Assembly (NCBI RefSeq): GCF_000143535.2
Contig: NC_037310.1
Span: forward strand, 186,001 to 250,000
From: Botrytis cinerea B05.10
Taxonomy: Eukaryota > Ascomycota > Leotiomycetes > Helotiales > Sclerotiniaceae
Reading direction: 5' to 3'
Length of the DNA stretch: 64,000 nt
Shown here: one piece after another, positions 33,012 through 43,159 of the stretch
Numbering within the stretch: the stretch's first letter is position 1
Layout of the letters: each line of letters begins with the position of its first letter
Notes under the pieces: generated by a model
Told to the model about the DNA's origin: nothing
The model's database searches: none
The model's input: the letters and a program-made list of their open reading frames with translations, nothing else
Program-made: the position numbers and the translations under genes

Positions 33012-35602
33012 ATGTCGCCCTCTGCTATGGACCTCGATGCGCCTGCATCAGAGCAACAGAACTCAATATCTCCTCCTACCCTATATCCTGCCAAAGATCT
33101 TCACTTTGACAAATACGTCGATCCTCAGCCAGACGGGTATCGAACGGCCAAATCGCGGGGGTCTGGTCAAGCTGCGATAGTAATTGATAATGGTAACTCT
33201 ACGCTGGGCATCATGGCTTGTATACCTCAAAAATACTAATACTTTCTTGTTACAGGCTCATCGGTGACTCGAGCTGGCTGGTCCTTTGAGGACTCGCCGC
33301 GTCTTAATATCTTGCCGCTTTTCTCGAAATATAGAGACAGGAAGATGGGAAAAACGTACTCATTTGTTGGTGCCGATGTCTATGCAGATACTACAGCTAA
33401 GGGCCACATGAGAAATGCCTTTGAGGCGGGAAGCGGAATTGTTAGCAATTGGGATGTTATGGAGCAGGTATTGGATTGCATCTTCCTCAAATTAGGAGTT
33501 GATTCAGAAGGCAGTGTGGACATGCCTATTGTTATGACGGAAGCTGTCGCAAATTTACCATATTCAAGAAAATGTACGGACTTCCCATTGAACTAACGTA
33601 TTCTGCTAATGATACGGAATAGCTATGACGGAAATCATATTCGAATGTTATGGAGCACCATCTGTGGCTTACGGAATCGACTCTCTATTTTCTTACGACT
33701 ACAATGGGGGCAAGACAGGACTTGTTGTATCTTCTTCCCATAGCTCTACACATCTTATTCCAGTTTACAATTCGAAAGCGATGCTTACTCAGGCAACAAG
33801 ATTGAATTGGGGTGCATCACAAAGCGCCGACTACCTCTTGAAGCTCATCAAATTAAAGTATCCTAGCTTTCCTGGAAAGCTGGCTGCTACTCAAATGGAA
33901 TACATGGTACAAGATCATTGTTACCTATCACGAGATTATGATGAAGAAGTGAGCAAGTATCTCGATTGGACAGGATTGGAAGACAGAGATCGTGTCATCC
34001 AATATCCGTATACTGAAGTCATCGAGGTACAAAAGAGTGAAGAGGAGTTAGCTAAGATCGCAGAGAAGAGAAAAGAGAGTGGTCGAAGATTACAAGAACA
34101 AGCCGCAAAAATGCGACTTGAGAGATTAGTTCGCAAAGAACAAGAACTTGAGTACTACAGACATTTGCAAGGCAAGTTAGTAGATCAAACAAAGAAGGAA
34201 ATTAAAAGATTACTTGACGCCGAAGAGTTGAAAGACGAAGCTGCTCTCGAGAAAACCATCAAGGAACTCGACAAAAGCATTCGTAAGGCTCGAACCAAGG
34301 ATGTCGGTGGACCCGAAATCGAGGAGGAAGTCGAAGAACCAGATTACTCCATGCTTGAAATTCCAGATGAGCAACTAGACGAAGCAGGCCTCAAACAAAA
34401 ACGTCATCAACGTCTCATGAAATCTAATAACGAAGCTCGCGCCCGCGCCAAAGCAGAAAAATTGGCAGAAAAGGCTCGAATTGCTGAAGAACAACGCATT
34501 GATGATGAAAAACGAGAAAATGATCTCGAGGGCTGGCTTCAAGAGCGTCGAGAAGCTCGAGCTAGCATGCTTCAAAAGATTAAGGATAGAGAACGTCTCA
34601 AGGCAGACCTAGGGAACAGAAAAAGTCTCGCAAGTCAAATCCGCATGAAGAGTATTGCAAACCTAGCATCCGATAACCCGACCAAAAAGCGTCGTCGTGG
34701 AGGCGATGATGACAATTTCGGACAAAATGATGATGATTGGGGAGTCTATCGTACCATCCAAACTGGAGATGGCGGCAGCGATGACGAAGAAGAAGAAGAT
34801 CCTAGCGTTCTTCTCAAAACCCTCGAAGCGGATCTCCTCAAATATGATCCCGAATTCACGGATCAACACACATTCGATGCGCAAACCGATTGGACTAAAT
34901 CCCTTATCCATGCTTTTCTCCGCGGTCCGCGTCCATTCAACCCAGCCAGTACCGCGGAGGCCCATCAACTCCATCTCAACGTCGAGCGGATCCGCGTCCC
35001 GGAAGTTATTTTCAACCCCAGCATAGCCGGGCTGGATCAAGCTGGAATCGTGGAAATCGCAGCCGATATATTGAATCAGCGAATTTCAGGACCAGGCATA
35101 AATCAGAAGGATTTTCTGAAAGATATCTTTTTAACGGGGGGAAATACCCTCTGGCAAAACTTTGATGAGAGATTGAGAGAGGGATTGAGAGCGAATTTGG
35201 AGGCGGGCACGGAAGTCAAGATTCGTAGGGCGAAGGATCAATTGCTGGATGCGTGGAAGGGAGCTGCGAAATGGAGTTGTGGGGAGAGGTGGAAGGAAGC
35301 GAGGGTTACGAGGGAGGAGTATCAGGAGAAGGGCGGAGAGTATCTTAAGGTATGTTTTTTTTTTTTTTTTTTGTTTTCTGCTTCATTTACTCACCTCATC
35401 TCTATCCCTTCCTTCCTCCCCTCCCCTTCTATTACCCCCCTACCAAATCACATCTCTACACTCAACCTCAGTCTCTGCATCTGGGTCTCGATAGATATCC
35501 AGACTCGAGACAGATAGATAAGATGCAATACGAGAAACAAAATCCTAACACACTTGACTAACACGCATGCAGGAACACGATCTCGGAAATGCATATTCCT
35601 GA
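33012..35602 (+). CDS. ARP5: Actin-related protein 5 (INO80 complex)
   Basis: Arp5 is the INO80 nucleosome-remodeller subunit that docks on nucleosomes together with Ies6. Exons 33012-33192, 33256-33573, 33623-35349 and 35573-35602 (introns 63, 49 and 223 bases) encode 751 residues, close to the yeast 755. The N-terminal actin half shows AAIVIDNGSSVTRAGW and GADVYADTTAKGHMR-type phosphate-loop sequence, then VMTEAVANLPYSRKSMTEII and YGAPSVAYGIDSLFSYDY. A long charged coiled-coil insertion (about residues 290-520) is the family's signature, including a basic KKRRRGGDDD stretch. The actin fold resumes with NPSIAGLDQAGIVEIA and DIFLTGGNTLWQNFDERL. The tiny last exon EHDLGNAYS gives the usual C-terminus. 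The frame stays open into intron 3 through an 18-T run, which can mislead automatic models. Confidence 0.95.
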
Positions 35603-36633
35603 TTAATCACTCAATCACTCAATCAATACCTACCTACCTACCTACCTACCTACCTAAATCAAACAAGCAAATCAAAATCAAAATCGGTAATCGCAACAAG
35701 CGAGGAGAGAGCATATCCTATCCTATCCTATCCTATCAATCCAAGTAGTTACCTACCTACGTTTAACTCAAGATGAGATGAGATGAGATGAGATGGGTCA
35801 ATATTGATATGATATGGGTTATACAAGTTAGGATTTGGTTGGGATTTGGTTCCGCAGTTTGTAGTTCAGGCGTTAGTTATTTTAATTTATTATGATTATA
35901 TTTATATTTTTTTTTTCTTCTTTTTTTTTTGGAGAGGAGAATAAATGCAGAAAGATAGACAGATACAGAGATACAGAGATAGTATATGTGAAGAATTTCC
36001 CATCATGATTATCAGACTTATCTACTAATATTGCACGTTATTGGGACGGAGGGAGAACCATCACACTACCTTCAGAACACCATTGAATATATTTGAAAAA
36101 TCTTGAATTTTCGGTACCTTTGCTGCTTAATGAGCACGCAAGCTAGCTAATATCTGCATATGCGCATCTTGTCCATCCATCCATCCATCCATTCAATATC
36201 TGTCTTTCCACCTATCCACGCATCCACCAAAAAACCACTGTGCTGACTGTTATTCCTCGAGTCTTTCTGCACGCATATGTATATCGACATTCTCGCGACA
36301 CAACCCCGAAGTTTCCATACCATGTTCCCACTCCACTTACGGATGAGAAAAGACACCAAGATGTAGAAACCACAATGAATAAACACATGTGAAAGAAGCG
36401 AAGAAGGAGACAGAGAGAAAAGTAAGAGAAAGATGAACGCCTTTGTAAGAAACGGTAAAAGCAAAATCAGTAATTGCTTGATTGAAACACCCCTATGAGA
36501 GTGGGGTACCACTTTTATATAAAAGTAGAAACTCCACCCATGTGCCCTATCAGTAAACCATCCCAAATAGCCTCCGTCTTTATCAACGCCTAAAAAGCAG
36601 AAGAAGAACAAGTTAGATCCTGTGTCTGAGATA
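35603..36633. other. Spacer between ARP5 and kapC
   Basis: Holds CTAC repeats (about 35629-35655), CCTAT repeats (about 35717-35738), GATGA repeats (about 35771-35796) and T-rich runs. It contains the 3' ends of both convergent genes. The open frame at 36147-36665 antisense to nothing is not supported by any motif. Confidence 0.55.
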
Positions 36634-36761
36634 TTACATGGACATAGAAGTTGGTAGGCCGTCATTGGTTATTTGTCCACCGGCCAGTTGTGAGCGTATG
36701 AGATTCTCGTCATTAGAATCGTCATCCTTGAATCGTTTATTTTCTGGGTGGGGTGGATATG

Positions 36762-36795
<34 letters not shown>

Positions 36796-37837
36796 TTGTT
36801 GTGGCTGGTGAACTTGCTGCTCTTCACTAGGGTGTTTGAGACTGGCTGCTGCCAGAGTTCTTGCGGCAGAAGGTTGGAGAGCACCCATAGGGGCCATGGG
36901 GGCAATGGGAGCTTCATGTCGTTGCATATGATCTAATGGCTCCATTTGTCTTTGTTGAGGTGGTGGAGGATGAGGGTGCTGCGATGGGTGGCTTAAGTTA
37001 ATGTGTGGTGGTGGTTGTGGAAATTCGCCTTGGGATTCAATAAGTCGAGATTGAAGTCGGATAATGTACTCGCGCAAAGAGTAATTCTCGGCATGAATGG
37101 CCTTGTAGTTATCCTCCAATGCATGGAAATCACGGACTTGCTCTTCAAGCTTCTTAATATATCCTTCTTTGCGCTGACGAAATGCTCTCTGTGTGATAGA
37201 TTATGTAAGCTTGGGTAATGGGATTTTTTGGATGACATGAGAATTGACAAAGCAAGAGAACCATAAATCTCAACCCGACGTTATTTTTTTAACGAGCGAT
37301 ACTTCGCATCATGACAAACTCGCAAAGAATGCGCCAGCGATAAAAAAATCGTGATACGAATAAAATTACGAACCTGAGCTGCGCGATTCTGAGCTGCACG
37401 CTTCGATTGAGAAAGCTCGCGTTTTCCACCTTTTCTACCATCTGCGTCGTCTCCTCCACTTTCCGACATCATTTGTCCGCCGATAGCAGGATCTATATTA
37501 TGGTCGTGAGGTGAAGCACTACTCGAAGCTTGCACTTCGTGGTTATAGCCATGTGTCTGAGTATTATGATGCTGAGACTGCGAGGTCAAGTTCAAGAGCT
37601 GAGCTCTTAAATCTAGAGGAAGAAGTGAGGCGCGTCAGCAGGAAGCAACATAAACATGGGTGGTGCTATGGAGGTGGGAAGGGGAGTTTAAATCGCGGCG
37701 CGATATTATATGAGAATTCTGATTTACTCGACTCGTATAGCCGCATATACCTTATACTGGGATGGGGGACAAGAAACCGTTGTTGTGCTTGATAATCAAA
37801 GGAAGGAAGGGGAGGTTATACCATTATCTGCACTCAT
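36634..37837 (-). CDS. kapC: AP-1-like bZIP transcription factor KapC
   Basis: A nuclear bZIP factor of the Yap/AP-1 type. Three exons in phase: 37822-37837 (MSADN), 37374-37612 and 36634-37188, introns 209 and 185 bases, encoding 269 residues. The basic region reads KRELSQSKRAAQNRAAQRAF and continues RQRKEGYIKKLEEQV, split by intron 2 exactly between NRAAQ and RAFRQRKE. The leucine zipper continues to about residue 135 (ENYSLREYIIRLQSRLIESQ). This KRELS...KEGYIKKLEEQVRD arrangement, an INDPAI-like NIDPAIGGQ segment ahead of it and a Pro-rich tail match the Aspergillus protein named kapC. A glutamine run of about 14 lies near residue 220, encoded by a CAG/CAA repeat. Targets are not shown by the sequence. 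Confidence 0.9.
36763..36802 (-). repeat. CAG/CAA trinucleotide repeat encoding polyglutamine
   Basis: A run of GCT/GTT repeats on the + strand, read as CAG/CAA glutamine codons in kapC exon 3. Likely to vary in length between strains. Confidence 0.9.
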
Positions 37838-38724
37838 TTCCTGCGCGACTGAGTCAGCTTTAAGATGCAATATCTCTCGAGGGAAGGTTGTATTATGTTT
37901 GCGAGCACGCGAATGAGACAGCTCCAGCTCGAGACTTTTTTATAGAATTGAGCGTTGAGAGGAATTGAATGGAGGGGTATGACAAGTGAGGTAAGTCCAT
38001 GAACCATGAACCACCGGAGTTATAGGTCGAGTAGTGAAAGTAAAGTAAACACGATGAAAATGGGAATACGAACCTGGTTCTGCATTTGTGCAACCGGCGC
38101 GGGCGCGATTGATTGCATGTTGGAAAGTTATTATCCAAATCGTACCTCGATAGGCAGCGTAGGAGGCAGTGGGAGTTGCTTCTTGGGACTCTTAGTTCTT
38201 TGAGGGGGCGTTGATAGTTTCCGAGCGTTCTTGGGTTTTGATTTGCTTGACAAATAGATTTATCAGAATTGTTGACGTGACCTTTGAGGGTGACTGGGGT
38301 AAGGATGGATCAGAGGTAGATATGTATGTAGGAAGGAAGGCAGGCAGGTGTGTAATGTGGTGGTGCGCCGTCTAGTCTGGAGGAAATCGGCACCGTAGCC
38401 CTTCGTACAATGGTACCACCGAAAAGGACGAGGTGAATACGGAATGTGGAAGGTAAAATGTAAACGGCCGGATTATTATTCCCTCTGGCCGACTGATTAT
38501 AGGATTTTACCGTATTCCGGGCGGGCTGGATCTGGATGGAGGTTGGTTGCTTGGACGGAGTAGGACTGGACTGGCTGGACTGTGACTGACTGGAACTGGA
38601 CTGGATGCTGGACAGACAGTACGGTGCCAATCGAGAGACCGCGAACTTCCGAGAAACAAAGCACGTGACGGTGGCTGAGCTATATCCTGTTCACGTATGT
38701 GCCGATGTCATATATATGGATGTA

Positions 38725-38730
<6 letters not shown>

Positions 38731-38764
<34 letters not shown>
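38731..38764. repeat. GA dinucleotide microsatellite
   Basis: About 17 GA units directly after a TATATA segment, roughly 900 bases upstream of the kapC start codon. Confidence 0.92.
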
Positions 38765-38769
<5 letters not shown>

Positions 38770-39840
38770 TGGTGCCGGCAGAAGTTATACCCAGGCGCTC
38801 TAGAGTATGAGGATAAACAGTCACTTCGACAACACCGGAATATTTAATTCTATATGAATCCTCGAGACCAAAATCAGATTATCAGAATCAAGAGTGAAGG
38901 AGGAAAATGATGAGTAAGAACTTTTCACGGGAGAGGTATTTATGGCTCATTTTGAAATTTCAAGCTAAATTTCTTTGCCTCTGCACCTGGGAACGTAATA
39001 GACTGGAAATTGCTTATTCATCCTTTCTCCGACCTTTCCGGGCTTCCACGCAGGATGGAACCCATTCGGGAGACGGACGCAACGCAATGATTCTCGCAGT
39101 CGGATTTTATGCTTCGGATCAATTAATCATCCTCTTTGTCATCACATCATCATGTCTGGTGGTCCACCAGTCAGTCCACTGGTGGGTGGCCAATGAAAAC
39201 CCCGAGCTTTTCTCCACCTTGACTTGTGCGTACCGGCCCATCGTCCATGTAGCCCTTCTTTCGTTTCAGCCGGCAGCAATATAATAAACCTCAATCGAAC
39301 CTTCTCTCACAATCATCCCCAGCGATACGAGGAGATCAACGTTCATTTCTCATCCATGTGCACAAAGACTACCCACATTCCTGGGTGCAGCATTGGAACG
39401 CTCCTTCGAATACACACTCGCTCGGCCTTTCGCTAATACTTCCGAATCCTACACTCCGGGGATCCTTCCATTGAACCGCCCGTCTCCTTTCTACTGCCAG
39501 GGTGCCGAGTTTGAAAGTTGCATGAGAACTCATGTACGACACGCGCTATGATGAACTTGGGCAGGTAATATTCGTAGAGGTGAATCAAGGCTTGCTTGGG
39601 AGATTGCCGCGCTTCAGCCTTACCACAAGGTCATTCATTCCTTCATTCATCCATCAACCCTTATCAGCCGGAAATGGCGTGTGTCAACTTCTTGTCGAGT
39701 ATATTCGGTTGTTGCTTTTGTTTCGTGGCTCGTTGCTGATTGATGGCTCTGTTATTCAAAAGCTTTCTTTTAATTCTTGGCGTTCAAAAAGAAGTCCGCG
39801 TCAGTTGGTTCTACTCCCATATTGATTGCAAAATATTGAT

Positions 39841-40330
39841 TTATTCTTCACGTTGAGGAACCATTCGACCGGAGTCGGTAAGATAGACGCTCGATTCATT
39901 ATCACCTCTATACCCCCTTGTCATAAGATGAGGATTCTGCAAGATTTCCAATTCGTTCAGCGGCGAATGGTAGAAGTATAAAACATTAGAATCAACAGCT
40001 TGAAGTGTACCCTGGCATCGATGTGACAAGTCTGCATGTTTGCTTTTGAGCCATGTAGTACTGCAACGTCAGTTGATTTCTTCATATTTTTACGCTACAC
40101 TTTTTCGTGTACAGCTGGAGATACTTAGGATCTTTCTGATGGCGCAAAAGATCAATGGCAAATTGTTTGGACTACAACCTATTCCCGACAGGAGTAAACT
40201 GTCTATAAACGAAAAGAATATAAGGAAATAAAAATTGTCGATAAACATTTTCTTTCACCCGCCGTTCAATACAATATTTACGCACTGAAAATGGAGTTGC
40301 TTTTATTGTACCGCTTTGACCTTCCGGAGT
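39841..40330 (-). pseudogene. Possible decayed gene, unrecognised
   Basis: On the minus strand a frame ending at 39841 reads SHRCQGTLQAVDSNVLYFYH and NPHLMTRGYRGDNESSVYL, with protein-like composition. A GTACAC...GCAG intron of 52 bases would link it to an upstream segment SKQFAIDLLRHQKDPKYLQL. Continuing upstream in the same frame there is a TAG stop, then QFTPVGNRL and earlier coding-like sequence. This suggests a remnant with an in-frame stop, or the last exons of a gene I cannot complete. No family is recognised, and chance remains possible. Confidence 0.25.
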
Positions 40331-41726
40331 TTCTATTTTATTTCATAATTAACCCCGATTGCTTTATGAGAAACGCGAATAGATCGCAAATCATCACTTG
40401 CCCTTCTCGGCGGGCGGGGAAGTAAGCTGACTGCATTTCACAGCTTTCATCACGTGTAGACATTTACGAGGAAGAAATTAATTGGCATCGATAGATTCGA
40501 AGCACGATGGGTGAGGGTCTCATGGCAGAATATCATCGTGGGTAGAACTCTCCATCTGTTTGGCGTACAAATAAAGGACAGTGCAGGCTTGTCGTGTTGC
40601 TAAAATCATCCTCAGGTATTACAAGTATCTCCAAAAGATATATCAATTGTCCTGGTATTGCTTGTCGTCTTTTTATGAACTGACGATTAAAGATACTGAG
40701 AGTTCTTCATTAGCTTTTCCTTGAATCTCCTATTGCCTGTCCATTGTTCGGCGAGCACACGCACCCAATCTCTCTCCCGTAGATAATTTTAGCACGGCAG
40801 AGGATTTCGGGCGGTCCCATATAGCTGAAGTATCGAAGGGGTTTTAGGCGACATCACAAGCCTTTCTTCAAATCATTCATGTGTAATGCATCAAATTGGG
40901 TTTCCGGCTCTGCATCGTTTACTGTCTAATAAGACAACCTAAAGTGCATGCTGAAGTTAGCAATACTATGCAGTTTCCCCCAAATACTACATTATCATCC
41001 TTCTCACTAGGGTGCAAAGTTCCCATTTTATTCTTCTTACCTTATCACGTAACACACTTGATGGCCCCCAAGTACTTTCGTACCCTACCCAATCAGCCCT
41101 ATGATGATTTTATTCATCCCCATCCCCATCTCTTCCTAATGGTTATCGTCGTGTAAGACAGAGTAGCATTATGATGGAATTACCTCTACGCCTCACCCGC
41201 GCGGCCGTTTCCATCAACGGCTTACCTGGGTTTAAAAAATGGGACACGCAGGCTAAGATTGTGTGAAAAACACCATCACGTACAGTATAAATCATCTTCA
41301 GCCCTACCTGTCTTACCGTTTCGCTTCTTTTGAGCCTCCTGGATTGGCTCGTAGCTCATTCATTAAAACATCCTGTAGGTTACGAAAACGAGGAGAGAGC
41401 CGTAGCTCCTACTGTTGAAGAAAGCTTACAACTTTCATTACAAAGGTATCTGTCAATCGAGGATACTAATATCACACGTAAGAAAATGAGCATTGGTAGG
41501 TGATTGGGTGTCTGGGGCATGTAGCACGATTGGCCGCGCATTTTGAGATGTTTGATGTGGACGGATACACCAAGATCGATGTGCGTTTGAGAAGGATGGC
41601 GAATTGTTAATAGATGACGCTAAGAGCCTGTTATTACATATACATTGTTGTGAGAACAGCTGATATTTATGCCTTTGATAAACTGATTCTTTATTTAAAT
41701 ACTGACGATGAATACTCTGCAGGTCA

Positions 41727-42130
41727 ATGAAGGTCGCCATGGTTAATATGACGGACATGAAAGTGTCATATAAACCGTCAATCTTCGAATGCTACAGCTC
41801 CGAACACCTGATCAGGGAGTTTTGTGTACATTGTTACCGCCGATCATGTTTGGCGAAGGATTTCACTGAATTGGCCTTACACGGTAAGGTCAAGTGTTTA
41901 CAACTACGAATTGATTCTACTCCAGTAGGATCAATTCATGAGACATGCAACAAAAAGTTATATATTTCCTGGTCAAGTGACCTGAGTAACTCTATTGGTT
42001 GATGTCGATAGCGTCGTCTTTATGTCTCAGGATGCCCTCGTGACCTCAATTGATCTTGCAGAAAGAGGATCTATTGGATTTGCAGATGTGCAACAAAAGA
42101 TTTGGAGGAGACGGTCAAGTGATTTTTGAG
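41727..42130 (+). pseudogene. Possible decayed GFA-like zinc protein fragment
   Basis: A short frame reads YKPSIFECYSSEHLIREFCV followed by HC, resembling the second zinc-ligand segment (R-x-FC-x-x-C-G) of the glutathione-dependent formaldehyde-activating/CENP-V fold. Later, in another frame, PVGSIHE resembles that family's V-x-V-G-S-L-D. The glycine after the last cysteine is missing, frames do not connect cleanly, and the first zinc-ligand half is not identifiable. Weak similarity only. Confidence 0.2.
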
Positions 42131-43159
42131 GGGTTTTACTGGTTGGGTTTTAGGGGGCATATTGTATTTCCTGGCTTTGCTTTGGGGAGGGCATTGTTAC
42201 AGAGCTTTTGGTTTGATTGTGTCTTGTGAAAATGAGATGGTATTTGTTTTGGGATCTGGAATAAAAGATTTGGACCTGTATATTGAGCGATGAAAGTTAT
42301 GATGCATATCTACTACACAATGCTGGGTGAACAATGCCCCGTCAATTATTAGACGTACACCGATTGATATGTGTGCCTACCTACTTGTGGAATCGCTTGA
42401 TTCGTTTCATTTCAGGTGCAAAGGCTTCATGCCGTTTTTGAGGCGTGGGCGTGTATTATGTATATTCAATAATTTGCATCGATGAAAAGCTGGGGGTATG
42501 AGTCTGGAGATCTCATTCATTCATTGTCGAAGCTTATATCTCAACAAGGTCTATCGTCGGAAACATAACTAGAAAGTGATGCACGGAGTCAGGTTAACCT
42601 GCCCATTTCATTTCGTGACCCCGGAACTGGCCTGCGGTGCAAATCTGAACTTGTTGGTAGGCGGAAGGATATGGCTGGGATGAAGTAGAGGAATGTGTTG
42701 GATGCTACCAGAAAATGATTGTGTGCGGATCTTATGTGATCAATTGTTAGGAAAGTAGTAGATGGGATAATTTGAGAGGCTAGACAGATATCCAAAATAA
42801 TGAAGAAGTTGATACCGGGTTTGATAACACCAAATATCCTCATGTACGACTGCATTCTCGAGAATGCATGAATTGAACATGTTAGACAAATTGAGAACAG
42901 CTACAAACAGATCTCAAATGTCTGCCACCCGATCCTAGAGGAGGCTTTGGTCATGCAGGCTCTGAACAAAATTGTAGCTTCTTTATATAAACCCGACATT
43001 GTGGGCGCGGGGTCGCTGACTAATCATTCGTCAATCGAAAAGTTCTGGGTTGATAGACCAGTGCAAATCGGACCATTCCGCACAAAACATCAAGTGCACC
43101 GGGCGCTCGACTACCATCTTTTCTTTGAATGGAGATGCGATGGCTAGATTACCACTGAA

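Larger units (their letters stand above)
37838..43159. other. Gene-poor 5.3 kb stretch
   Basis: No intact gene could be built here. It begins with the kapC promoter and leader, includes a GA microsatellite (38731-38764), and contains two places with coding-like but interrupted sequence, listed separately (39841-40330 and 41727-42130). Elsewhere short open frames have low-complexity or composition-driven translations. No transfer RNA could be recognised by eye. Confidence 0.55.

Noticed and set aside
35350..35517. Extension of ARP5 past its third exon
   Set aside because: The frame runs through an 18-T tract after a GTATG donor; splicing to 35573 gives the family's normal end.
36147..36665. 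Open frame of 172 codons on the minus strand
   Set aside because: Overlaps the kapC stop and 3' flank, with no motif and composition driven by T-rich sequence.
38907..39284. 125-codon plus-strand frame
   Set aside because: No splice-linked partner, no recognisable domain, and composition typical of noncoding AT-rich DNA.
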